The notes under the pieces: generated by a model
Databases searched by the model: none
Seen by the model: the letters and a program-made list of their open reading frames with translations, nothing else
Told to the model about the DNA's origin: nothing
Shown: piece after piece, positions 1-13,480 of the stretch
Numbering within the stretch: the stretch's first letter is position 1
Layout: the number at the start of each line of letters is the position of its first letter
Made by a program: the position numbers and the translations under genes
From: Centropus unirufus
Taxonomy: Eukaryota > Chordata > Aves > Cuculiformes > Centropidae
Direction of reading: 5' to 3'
Length of the DNA: 64,000 nt
Assembly (NCBI GenBank): GCA_013397695.1
Contig: VYZI01000012.1
Coordinates: 5,964,372-6,028,371 of the forward strand

Positions 1-3000
1 CAGCAGCTCCTAAAAATATCTTCCTTGAAACACACCAGCTTTGGTCTCTGTGGAAACAGAACTCCAACCAACAGAGTGGGAGACCCAAGTTAAATTTATG
101 AGTATGCTCCTGCACTTCTACAGAGCCCATCAAACCAACAAGGGCAACAATGCCACATGGAAACCAGCCTTCAGAAAAGGCAAACTAGGAAGCAGTCAAA
201 TAATTACTGTGGGCATATGTAAAACACTCATTTGGCAAGGGAGGAAAACTAAAACAAAACCAGCAGACATGCCTTGGGGGCATTGCTGTTTAAAATGATG
301 CAAGCATTTCTACTACCCCCTGACCCACAAATGCTCACCAGGTGGCAAAATTCTCAAGCCTAGTCTACTCTCAAAAAACCCATGAGCAGATTATCTGGAT
401 TACAGATTACATTTCTTATGTGTGCAGAAAAAAAAAAACAACACAGCTACCTTCACAAGCAGTGCCTCTGCCTGCACCCAGAGGAACCAGTTCAGGCCAG
501 GTCTAACTGAAGCACCAAGACACCCCACAGTTAATAGAAACACAGTTCAGGGCTTTTTGCTCCATGATACTGCCTCAGTTTGTATAAACTATATCAACCA
601 GCAATTCTAGTCTCCTTATGCTAACATAAGCTATGTGCACAGAAGCTTTTTTTTTAAGAATCCTCATCCCAGCCTCTTCTGCTTACTCCTGCACAGAGTA
701 CTGAGACCTCAATCACACTAATAGCTTAGCACAATGAGGAAGAGAGGGAATCCGGCTGACAGCAAACGTAATGAAGGAGGATGGGACCCAACTCCTTCTA
801 GTTTAGTCTGTATGGTTGTGTCTTGGGCCATTTCCCTCAGCAGCTTCCTCATACCATGCAGATGACAGTCTCAATTGCCTTTGTAAAGTATTTAAAGCTT
901 TCTGGCTCACAGCACTATGTACAAACTAGATATTATAAAAAAAACACCTTTAATTATGAGCATAAGATACTGATACCCCACCACTGCCAGGCTGCAGCTT
1001 TGAGTGATGCAGACGGCAAGTTTACCACTGCTATTTTTACTCTCTCCGCACTCAGCTGGAAGCGCCAGTGGAATGCTGCCGCAGGGACTACAGACGTGCC
1101 ACACAGCTGAAGCCCTGCACAGATTCTGTGCTCCGTGCCAGTTCTCAAAGGTGCTAAATACATATTCATTAATGAGGCCAGTTCCTTTTTTCAGGCTTAC
1201 TGAATCAGTGAGATTAACTACACCTTATACTTTCAGTTTGAAGTTTTATGGTATTTGCTGTCCCAGTACCCCTTCCCTCAACTGGGAAGCATACAGAAAA
1301 GCGGGGATGCCAGAACAGCAACAAATCCATTTGCAAAATCAGTCACAGTTCCTATGCTAGGCAGAGAATTTTGGCTACACAAACCCCATTTCATAATGCT
1401 GTCAAGACCTCCTTTTTAACTGCTACTAAACTTAGGCAGCTTCAGGTGGTCAAGTTCTTCCCTACATCACAGTGTGTGAAGAGAAATAGCCAGGAAAACC
1501 CAGGTCGCAAACTCAGGCACTCTTGCAAGATCAGCTTGAAACTGTGCACTCCCCTCTCAGGGGAAACACCACAACAAAATAATACATTTTCAAGACAAAG
1601 AAAATCCAGAAAACATCCAGAGTGATACAAATCATCATACATTTGGAGGGAATAGGAACTTTTAGAGTCCTTTCACTAGAACACACACATGCTCAGTTAT
1701 AATAAGATCTTTATAGGCAATTCAAGTCTGTTTCTGTTTATACAAACCCACTTGTCGCAGCAGACTGTTCACTCCCTTTTCAAAATGCTTTATCTGTAAA
1801 CTTTATAATCAAGAGAAATTTATGACGCTTGTTAAAAAACACAGACAGGTTTTCTGTAGCCTCATTTTATACTTCCATGAGATATGCTTCTACTTTTTCA
1901 GAAAGAAGTGGTTATTTAATATGGCATGAATCTAAAAATCAATTTTTGGGAGGTAGAAAGGAAAAAGCCAAAATCCTCAATCAAGTAAAAACCCCACACA
2001 CCAACTGCATACACTGAATGAGAGTGTGTGCTGTAGGACATGAGAAGTTTGGCCAATGGATTGTATTGCAAGTATTTTACTTTAGAATAAAAAAAAAAAA
2101 CAACTGAATTTCACATTGTGCCTCAGCAATTACCACTCCAGCATGTCAGCCAAAACACCACAGAAGACACAGCAGATTTTTAGCCTAAATGCCAACACTA
2201 AATTGAGAGCAAGACATGAGATCAAGGATTTTTGGTGTTAACCATAACAACAACTGTCAAATGAGAAAAATAGGATTTTTTGCAAGATTCATAGGAAACC
2301 CTGGCACACAGCAAGAGTTCCTATGCCAGTTTCTCACTCCAGTTTCCTCAAATTCACATAAACACAGGTCTAAAGTTCTTCACTGTTTTACTGAGTGTGA
2401 TAGACACTGATTCTTTAAATTACGTGATGCCTTCTTCCTCTTTTACCTCTTCCCTGTCCAAGTCTACAAGTTCTATGTGATTCAAGTTCAGGTACAACAG
2501 ACTGAGATTTTCATTGTGGTAAGAGCCAAGATTGGTTTGCATAGTACTCTGGGTTATGAAGCTACAAAAAAAAACAAAAAACAAACCTCTTTCTGGCATC
2601 CATCCCAGCATACTGTCACAGGAGCAGACAAGTAATTCCCCAAATGTGTTCACACTCAAAATAATTTCAATGGCTGCCAGAAAATTTGATCAAGGAATCT
2701 GCCACAGTTTTATATGATTATTATTCTGCTGCCACCCCAAATAGTCGTTTTGTTATGCTAGGGAAAGATTCTAGTGCTAATCTATATAGGATAACGAATA
2801 TTGGAGTTACAGAATGAACCTATGACTCTTGAAAATGCCTTCTTAAAGGCCACTTTGGAAGTTCATCATTTGCAATTATCACTATATTACAGGCTTGCTG
2901 AACTGTGTTACTGTAGCGCTAATCCAGTGATGTACCCGCTCTTCTTTTCATAGAAATTAATGGATCAAGTGGAAGCAACTTCTAGGCACTTCTCAGGATG

Positions 3001-6000
3001 ATTTGCACTGCAGTAACTTAATTATACTGAAGCATGAATCATTACAACTCCTTCTTGATTACTGGCTTGTGATAATCAGTGACCTGTTATCAAATATCGA
3101 GAACTGTGCTTAAAGTTCAACCAAGTCCTAACAAGGATATTAAATATCACTGGTGAGCTCAAGCAACCATGGCAAATGCAGGTGCCATACACACAGCTGA
3201 GTAGTGAGGACACTGCCAGTTTGCCCTGAACCACCAGGGTAGGTAAAGGAAGGCTATTTCATTGCATTCTCTGGTACAAACCTTAATGAAACAACATTTT
3301 GAATAAACTGAAGTCTGCCAATTTAGATGGAGTAGCTTTGGGGTGAGGGTTGGGTGCCTTTTTTAAAAAAAAAGAATTCCAAATAATGCTAATTCCTCTA
3401 AAAACTGCCCATTTTCAAAGACTAACTTAAACTACCTTGGGTTCATCTGTCTTGAAGACAGGGTCCTGAAGATGTCATGTTTCAAAGTGGGAAACACCTC
3501 CCCTAACGAAAGTAAACCCACTCAGGACTCAGAAAAACCTCCTTTGTTTTCTCTTATACCAAGAACTGTATTTATAACATGACTTTTCACCAGCACTATA
3601 ATCCGGAATACTCAATTTTGGTGGTTGGTTTATGTTAGGTTGCTCATTTGTCTACCGCACGAACCAGCAGCTGTACTTATAAACAACCAACAGATTTGGA
3701 ACAGTTGCTCCTGCCCAAGGTTTTGGGCCTTTTTTTTTCCTCTAGATATCAGGGAACAAGAAAACAGATTTCATTAAACATGTGTTGAAATTGAAGCAAG
3801 AGCTTGTGCCATTGGCACACTGATACAAACAGACGCCTCTACAATCATTAATTCTTTCCTACGGAGTGAAAGTTAGGAAGAGGGCTACTGAGAAGCAACA
3901 CCAGACTCCTGCAGGACATCCAACAAAAATGAGAAATTATGTAGCCGAGCCTCCTTTTTGAGCTCCTATATTTATCATTTTGCTATTTATGACAAAAGGT
4001 GAATAACACTAGTACTCAGTGAGCTGTGAGAGGAAGGGAACACTTCCCTAATCACAGGAGAAAACACAATCCAAACCTATTGTAAATTGAAAGACAAGAA
4101 GCTAACAACAGTGGAAATGGGAGTTAAACACATGGAACCCTCACACCCCCAACATTCTTTGCTTGAGTAACTTTGAAAATCAACTAGAGTTCTGAAGCCA
4201 GCAGTGTCACGAGGTTATGGTTTTCAAGATACATGCTTGCTCTCTACTCTTTGTCTCTCCTCTTCATAGTTTCTTGCTTTTCCCAAAGCACTTTCTTAGA
4301 GTAATCTTGATTTACACCATTTAGTCCCAAGACACAATGGGTAGATGGCATACTCAAATGAATCTCTCACTCCAGAACAGAGCACTGGAGTTAACTTCAG
4401 CAAAGGATCTTGCATTTAATTAAGATGCTCTGTAGCAAATAAGTGTGGAATATAGAAGCCTTAAGCTTTATTTATCAAAGACAGGAAACCTTTACTGGCC
4501 ACTAAGAACTAATATCTTCATTGACCACAGCATCAATAATTCACAAAAATTCAAGTCAGCCACATTCTACTATATACTCTTTACAGTAACTTGTGTACAA
4601 AATTCTAAATAGCCAGGCTCTAAGGTACATTTAAATAACTTGAGACAGCAGAGAAAATTTGATTATTCTCACAGAGACTGCAATATCTTCTGGAGTGAGA
4701 AATACATTATCTTCACCCTCAGCTTCTATCTCATCTCTGTCTTGCTGTGGTATTTTTATTTCAGTTGCACATGTTGTACTCTATGCAATACAGCAGAGCC
4801 AAGACAGATGAGCACGCTCCTCAACATTTAACAACCCGACATTAAAACTTTGACAATCCTTTTACTGTTGTAAAAACCTTGCACTTTCACTTCAAATAGC
4901 TCAACGACAAAACAAACTACTCCCTAAAACTGTACTCCTATAAAGGTTTGTTATGAAGAATAAGAAAGATTTGATGATATCCATGTACCAGTTATCATGA
5001 AAAGATAACTGTGTTAATAAAGATTCCAGGCAAAACAAGTATGTGTCAACTAACAAAGAAACTGTGCTTGAAAAGTCTCCTCTGATTCTTTCTTCCAGGA
5101 AACTTTAAAAAAAAAAAACCAAACCCAAGGGCAAATATTAACACTGTTCATGCATTCCCACAAGTTTTGAGCTTTCATAGCTCTTTCTTAGATTTCAGTT
5201 ACTTCCAAACTGGAATGCCCTGCCTTACTCCTGAGGCTGCATTGGCTCACTGTGGGCTTTCATTCTGGCTAACCTCTCGAGCCCATCACACAACCCTCCT
5301 CAGGATCCTTGGCTCGGGACTGAGGGATTGAGGCTTTATAAGCTTCAAGGAAGCAATCCTGCTGCTCTTCAACATTTCTCAAAGCATTTTTGTTTGTACT
5401 GGCTTCGTACTGCCACCTGTTTATTGGAGTGGTACCTCTCACACCACAAGCTCAAGCACTGCTCTTACCCCAGCTCCCCTTCACATTAAACACTAAATTA
5501 GCTTTCCGATGTGTTTCTACATACCTATGGCACTGTGCAATAGTGTAAGGCCCTTCTGCCACAACACCAACTGCCCTGAGCTGTACCTATGCAAGACTCT
5601 TGACTCGTGAGTCGGGATTACTCACCTGAAGAGGAACACAGCAGCTTTTGACCTGAACTGCTGCCTGCTCCACCTGTCTCCAACATTTCTACTCTTCTGC
5701 CAGGTACAGCCCAGCTGCTTACAATGCAGGGAATAACTGCTGGAGTGCACAAACTAGAACAGTTAAGACAAAAAGAAATGGCACTAGCTAAGTTTTCTTT
5801 AAATATATAAGGCTGTAGTGTCTGAAAACACAGTTATTGCTGTATAAGTATATAATGAGACAAGACTAACCCTAAACTGCAATTAAACTGCAAAGCTCAC
5901 CTAAAATTTTACACTTCTAGGTTTGCAGAGCTGCCACATACACCATAACTTAAAAAAGGTATTCCTAACCTAAGGATCTTAAACCAGAACTGTATACAAA

Positions 6001-6220
6001 TTGTGCTGAAGGCAATTGAGTAGATGCCATAGAAGAATTCAACGGTTTGCTAAATGAGAATTAATCCTTTAGAGACGAATATTACAGAGGTGGAAGGCGA
6101 GATAAAAAATAAATTCAAAAGCAGAGCACTCAAAAACGTTAATACCAATAGGGCTTGCCCTGGAACCACTCAGGTAACCAGTCCTACCACTGATTTAATT
6201 CAACTAAATGAACTTTCTTT

Positions 6221-6278
6221 TGTGGGGGGGGGTTCTGTTTTGTGGTTGGTTTTTTTGTTGCTGGTTTGGTTTTTTCCC
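6221..6278. repeat. G/T-rich low-complexity tract
   Basis: A run of nine G is followed by TTTTG and TTGG-type units. This is simple low-complexity sequence inside ABHD17C intron 1, with no coding value. Confidence 0.7.
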
Positions 6279-9200
6279 ATTCTTGCTTTCCTTTTGCATT
6301 CTCTTCCAACTATTTATTGTAATTTTATTTTTGTTTGTCTTGTAAGTAAAAACTATTTCATCTACAGGTTTTGCAGAGAACCTCACATTTTCAAACAGCA
6401 ACAGCATTAAATGACTAGCTTTGATACAGTTTACAAGCCACTAAATGTGAAACACGTGGCATTGATACAGCATTTTCCTGACGTCACCTAGCGACAACCA
6501 CAACTATATCCAGAAAACAAGCTGATGAAAATCAAATATTGTCCCCATAATGCTAACAGAGGAGAACAAAGAGTTGAACATCAGCAAATGGCAGTTGCTT
6601 ATATCTGAAATTCTATTACAGCAGACAACGTTAAAGCCATTTTCACATTGTTCTTCAAAGACTCCAGGAAATCTGAATGCAGTCTCTTCCACAGCACCAG
6701 AGCCAGAGAGTACTATATGGGAGCTGGAATGGATAAGGCCTTTCAAGTATGCAAGCAGGCAAGATGAATGCATCATTTCTTCCCACCTGGAAGCATTAGC
6801 GTAGCCCTGGCAGTGATTTGAGAATCTGACAGGAAGGGGATGCTCTCAGAAAGGCAGGATGGAAGATAAGAACAGCAGAGAGGTCCCAGTACAGAATAAG
6901 TACAAATGAACTGGTCTAATATTCCTAAGAAGAACCAACTGTAGATGAATGCATTTGTCCCCAGTGTATGAATATTTTATCAGCCAGCATTATATCAAGA
7001 TGACTCAGCTGGCAGTATGATTTCTCTTTCCCTTATATACTTACATTAACATGCTCAAGCACTGTAGAAGAACAAAAGAGTTATTAAGACTGGGCTTCTC
7101 TCAAAGATACACAATATCCCATGCACACTGAAGGGCTCTATGCAGAAGCCAAGTGAAGAAGTGTCATGGCCTGTGTTATCCAGGAGACCACATATCCTGC
7201 TTGGATAGTTCAATTCTCTCAAAATATTTCATATTCCTTTGAGTTACTCTATCCATTTCCACAGATTTAAAAAAATAAAGGCAGTATTTTCTTTTCATTT
7301 TAAAAGCAAAATAGGCACATCCTCTGCACTGACATGTCTTGTGAATCATAAATAGGAAGAAATCCTCCTTGGATATGTGACACTAACCTCTGTTTTTCCC
7401 CACTCCCAGATAAGTGGGAAAAACACACACCAATTTTCTAATTGCTCCAAGCCCTGAGCTTTATTACAGTGTGAATCTACACATTTAACTGTCCTGCTTT
7501 AAGAGAAGTGCTAAATTCACAGCCTCACAGAGCAACACTACTCATGTCTTCTCTCAAACATCCATTTTTGGCTAGATTCATTAACTATTTTAACAAATAC
7601 CAAGAGTAATCACTGCCAAATGGAAGATGACAGCCATTCTATACTAGGAGAGATTTTTCTATCATCTTTTCAGGAACAAGAAAGCCTCAATGTTCTTTTT
7701 TCTTTGTGACATTTTTTTATTGGCACTCTGACTTTTAAATCAGACTCATCAATTCCTTTCTTCCCAAGCATCCTCAAGTTCTTCCATTCCTGTCGCTCAA
7801 AGATGGGCTGACTTGTCTCTGCCAGGATTAAAGATCTGTTGCTCAAAAAAAATCTATATATTATCAAGCCAATACTTAAACCTGCACTGTTTTCCACTTA
7901 ATTTTCCTCTTCTACGTATTCAGGCCCCCTTAACAGTCAATGTAAAGCTAAGATGATTAAAAAATATATAGCAATCACCAGGATTAACAGCACCAGATGT
8001 TCTACAACAGCAGACCATAGATAACTAGTTCAGAGCTTAAAAATCAAATTTCCTAGCCAAAGCCTTTATCATCACAAAGCAGGGGCTAAATCCCTCTTCC
8101 CTTCTCCCAATGAATACTAAGAATTGTTAAATTTTATTGCTCACAGAGTCAGTTTCTCCTGTGTACTTTTCCTGTTTGGAGAAGTTCCTGTTCTCCGGGA
8201 GCCTAGAAAATTAGCACAAAAATAGCAGTTTATTACAGAAAGATATCTGCATTTAATTATATAAAAAAACATTAAGTATCAGTAAATTTCACCTACCTTA
8301 AAGCAACAAATGTTAATCTAAGAAATGGGAACAATATTTCTGGACATCTAGAAAAGCACTAAGTTCCTCATAACTTTCCTCATTTCTTACCAGGAAATTC
8401 AGTCCTGAAACCAGGTCATACATACTTCTTCAGCTTACCCAGCTATCTTATCTGGCAGAACCCAAGCTTCTACGCAGTAGAAGACATTCTACCTAGATTG
8501 TGCAATTCCAGAGGTTTCAACAATGGTCATACAGCATACTTCATTTTCTGCCAACATACCTACTTAACGGGGCAAATTGCTTTTCTAGTCTTTTTGGTGA
8601 ACGACTTCTTGCTGGTCAACTTTTTCCCCTCAAAAAAGGATGCTTCTGCACTAACAGTTAGGTACTCCACACACAGCAGAAGGACCTAGCAGTGGATCAA
8701 GGACAACTGTTAATGCAATCACTTAAGTGCATTATTTCAGCTGATGCTAAAGGTAGAAACTGACCTGCAGATGCATCTTAGAAAATAAAAAAGGGAAAAG
8801 CAAAGCAGCTCCCTGACATTATTCAGCATTCGATTTGCCTCTTATCTGTGATGCAGTCCTTGTAAAGCAAACAGGCTCCATACTTGATTGCAGTATCACC
8901 GGAGCACAACTGGTTATGCAGGAAAAAAATGTTAGCAATTCCAGTATGAGCCACACCAGCACTTAACTGCCTACCAATAAACCAGCACTGCATAAAGAAG
9001 TCTTGTACTGCTGGAGTTTCTATTTTTGAAATCACAGATAACAGCGCAGTGCTTGGAAAAGTAGGTGTATTAATGTCTACAGTATGGCCAAATGCCAATC
9101 CTGATAGTAACGTCTTGACTACACATTTTTTTCTGCAGTTCACCATTTCACAATAGATGCACTTTTAGTTATAAGGTGCTGCTGTATTCACCCACAGCAT

Positions 9201-10851
9201 ACATTTTTCATACGTAATTCAGTACACAGTTACATTTTACAAATGAGTAGTGTTTCACTTTCTCCCAGTACCAGTTTCCAAGACAAAGGTAAAAGAGAAA
9301 TCTAATGCGAATTTAAAAAAAAAAATATTTGAAGAGGAAGCCTGATCAGTTCTACAGTGAAGAGCAGGGAGAAACATAATTCACATTAGACTATTGCCCA
9401 GAAACACTGGGAATAGTGGAAGGGGAAAAAAAGATTAACAGATGACAAACAACGCCTGCTAAATCAAGTTCCTCCTCTCCCCTCACTCTCAAAATTAGCT
9501 AAGTTTAAGCTCACATTGCTTCCTTTATTCCAAATTAACACTCATTTCATAATTAAAAAAAAACAACAGAAATTTGCTGTGAAAGTCCAACCAAAGAGAA
9601 TAATCTTTGGTTCAGTTTCGCCTGCTGCTGAAATGCAACAAGTTTAGAGCTACACCCAGGAAAGACACATCCATGCTCCTTGGGTGTAGTGTTCCTCATT
9701 ATAAACATTATTAAGGTGGATTTTTGGATGGAAAAGGTAATTACCTGAAATAACTGGAGGGTGCCGGATCTTATATAGATCAATAGCACCTGTTCAGTGC
9801 TCTATGCTAAACAGATAACAGATCTTAGACGAGCTTTGACAGAAGAGCATGCAGTTTGGAAGGGTTGTACACTTGGCATCAGCTTGCCTAGTCTAAAGAT
9901 AGAAAAGAACTCTATAAACCAAGGAGACTTTACAGCCCTCTTACCCTCTGCAAAACTGGATGCATATTGAGGATTTATGACAATCTTGTATTTCACATCA
10001 AGAACTCGGATCCAAGTTTCCAAGCACATTCTACCATCCTCATCCTTTGGTACTGCAAATACAAATGACTTTTTTAAAACAACTGTATTTGTGCCTGTAT
10101 TCCTGCACAGACAGTGGCTTCTGCATCATCAGAGTGATTTTCAGTACAAACATCAAGAAACAGGATAAAGAATTAATTGTACCGGTTTTATGCACAGGGG
10201 GCCTTAGAAATGAACATCACATTACATGAATAATTAGTAACACCTCAGGGGAGAAGACAGAGGATCCTGTATGAAAGAAACAGAAGCCTGGAAGCTTCCA
10301 GAGATTCAGCTGAAGTCAAAACTTTTTAGGCATATTGGACAGGCTTTAAAGCTAAAAGACTACTTGGAATCTTAAACTACTGTAGTGACTCCTGGAAGGG
10401 TGCTTCTTACATCAGGAGATGCCTGTAATGTATGCAAATTCCCTGTGAATTAGTAACTGATCTGAGGCAAAGGTTACATTTTCATAAACCAGCATGCATA
10501 GAAATAGCAAAACTGTAGCTGAAACACTGCCCCACCTCTTCCTACAACTCTGCTACGTTTACAGTTGGTGTAACTCCATAAGATGCTCACATCAGACTGA
10601 AACACTAACTTCTTCTGTAGGATTAAGACGCACTTTAAATTAGGCTTTACTAGAAAAACAGACAAGCTTTTATAGTACAGAACAACAAAAATATGAAGAA
10701 AATGTGTAATACAACTTAATATGCAGGGTGAAGGACATTTAAATTTTTGGGGAAGGAGGAGACTGACTGGCTCTGGACCAGATGCCTCAAGGTACAAATT
10801 GTCCAGAGAACATCTCCAAAATAAAGGTTATATCAAATTAGCTACTTTAAT

Positions 10852-10915
10852 TTAAAAAAAACCAACCAAACAACAAAAACAAACCTCAAACACACCACAA
10901 CCAAAAACACACACA
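10852..10915. repeat. A/C-rich low-complexity tract
   Basis: A stretch of AAAC, CAAA and CACA units almost free of G and T on the plus strand, which reads as a T/G-rich tract in the ABHD17C pre-mRNA direction. It may be the decayed tail of an old insertion, but no element body is recognisable beside it. Confidence 0.65.
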
Positions 10916-13438
10916 TTTTTGTGAGAAATTAATCTATAAAGAAGAGCATGCTGGAGTAGACTTTTTTAAATTTGCCCTGGAGAACATGCTTTGAAAGGAA
11001 AACCATTTCCTCGAAATATGCCATTTTCTCCACACTGTAATACAGCCAACATCCTACTTGAATAAATTCATCAGGTGTTGGGAGGACTATACAGAGATGG
11101 GATAAAGATTAAGATCTGAAGAAACCAGTCCAATGCCTACGGCGTCAATGCAACCATTTGGAATTTCCTTTAAGGTGTAGATGATTTCACACATCATTTT
11201 GGTTGCAAAAAAGCATAACAGAAGTCCCTCCCCATGTTACTCTTGCCTTTTCTTCCATATTATTAAGGCTTGCGAAGTTATTGTACAGTGAAATAGTTAA
11301 AACGAAGTTTCTTGTTTAATACATTAAAAGTAGCCATTAAGATTAATGGAGTAATAATAAAATAATCTGAACCGTACCCCAGTTTATCTGTACACACAAA
11401 AAAATATATAGCTGGTTTTGCTTCTTTGATGATATTGCATACCATTTTTCAAGTTCTACGAGAACATCCAAAGCAAGCTAACTAAGAGAGGAGGAATGGC
11501 CAGAAAGATCCCATAATCTGAGCAAAACCCTTTCTAAACAATCTTATTAAAAGAGAAACATTCCAAGCCTACTATTTAAAGGGTGCCTTCCTGAGAAATC
11601 TATTGAAGTTGGCCTTAGAATTTCTAGACTTGCTGGATCCCACTATACGTTACTCCACTGCCTCTATTTGCTCTACACAAAAAGAAGTGGCCATGCCACA
11701 CTACAAAGTTAAATTTAACCAGTCTAACATGCTGTGATCTTAAGAAATTTGGCAGCGTCCACTAAAAAAAAAAATAAATCTTTGAGCTCCTAGCTGACAC
11801 TGCATGCCTTGAGAAGGGTTTGCCAGACACTGATGTATGCAGCTTGTTTCAGCAGCATGCCTTGGCTATCAAACAAGGCTCACAAGAATCAAAATACTTG
11901 AAGTTGCATTTTTATATGAAAGCAGGATTTTTTAATCAGGTACAGTAACACAGATTTTCCTAAAAACATAACTATAACTGTCTAAACTAACAATTAATTT
12001 CAAATTAAGTTAAAAAAAAAAAAGCTTTTTCACCTTCATATTCTTTCTAGGTCCAATTTTCAAGAGACTGTACCGGTAAGTAACATTACTATCAGGAAAG
12101 CACACATGAAGTTTTTCTAACTTTTCTAAATTTCTAGATTTGAAAAAAGCAAAAAAGCCACTACTTTGAAATTACCCCTAATTTAATTTTTTTCCCTCCA
12201 GACTTTGAGGCAAGTGTCCTAACTTAAAACCTCATCTTCCACATCAACATCATTCTTCATTTGTGAAACCACATTGAATTCCCCCTTTTGAAAGATGAGA
12301 TGTTACAGATTTATTTGTGATTGTAGGAATTTTCCCCAAACAGATGCATGTGCTCATCAGGAGACATAAAACCAAGGGTGGGAATGTGGGTGGGCATCGA
12401 GCCAGATCCCACTGTTTAGCACAATTTCTTGCCTTTGTATAATTTGGTCTCATGGTCAGCAAATCCAACCACAACGTTTAACGCCAATAGAAGCTTTGTT
12501 CTGTAAAGCTAACATAGCAGATAAAAATATACAGAATAAAGATAGGGATATAGATAATGTCAGTGTAATAGTCTTCATACAACTGGCCTATGTTTGCAAC
12601 TTTCTGAGATGGTTTGCAGGCTGCAGTGTATCTTCATCAGCAAACACACTACAACAACCCATTTTTCTCAGATTAGCCTTTGGAATACAGAATGCCAAGA
12701 TGTTCCTCAGCCCTTAAATCCTCTGCTACATTCTTAGCCTTTTATCCAAAGAATCTTTAATTCCTGTGTATTCATACAGTTGCCTGGGTTTACAACCACA
12801 GGCTTCCATTGCTTACAACACCTGGCACATTAAAAAAACCCACAGCAGCAAATAACTCAGTTTCAGAGCAGGAATGAGATTCAGCTTCAACACCAGGCTG
12901 AGCATGCAAGACCAGTGTCGTTCACCCACACACGGGAAAGCAGGACAGTCTGAAGCTGCCTGTTCAATTCATAAGTACTAGTCCCTGGTGGCCTCAGACA
13001 ATACCCACCGACTCTCACAGATGCAAGAGGTTTGTCCACCTATGCCATTTTAGCCCACACAAGCACTAGTTTGTAGAGTTGGGCAAAAAAACAATCCCAA
13101 AGGATTTCTATTTCAGATTAATATAAACAGCCAATATATACCCAAATTAAGATGAAAAGACACTAAGAGCCACCAGCGTTCAAAAACTGTATAGACATGC
13201 CTTTCCTGGATTCAGGAAAACACAAGGAACCCCTCCTCTTGCATACAGAAAAGTGCCCTCGATTTGTCTTAAGTGCATTGGCAACTGAAACCATCTCAAC
13301 AGCAGCAAGATTTGCTCAAGAAGTGTCAGCTTTCACCACAAAACCAGTCATTGGCAGATAACCTGCTTTTGTAGCTTGCACTGTTCTCCACCTATACCCG
13401 CAGGTACATTTAGTCCTGCCTGGATAGCAGTGGCAATT

Positions 13439-13480
13439 GTTTTGTTGGTTTTTTTCTTTTTCTTTTTTTTTTTTTTCCCT
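13439..13480. repeat. T-rich low-complexity tract
   Basis: A nearly pure T run with sparse G and C in ABHD17C intron 1. On the minus (transcript) strand this is an A-rich stretch. No flanking retro-element was recognised. Confidence 0.65.

Noticed and set aside
8823..9146. 107-codon minus-strand frame in ABHD17C intron 1 with fairly normal amino-acid composition
   Set aside because: No family recognised, no paired exons or splice context, and frames of this length are expected by chance in 64 kb. A translated database search would settle it.
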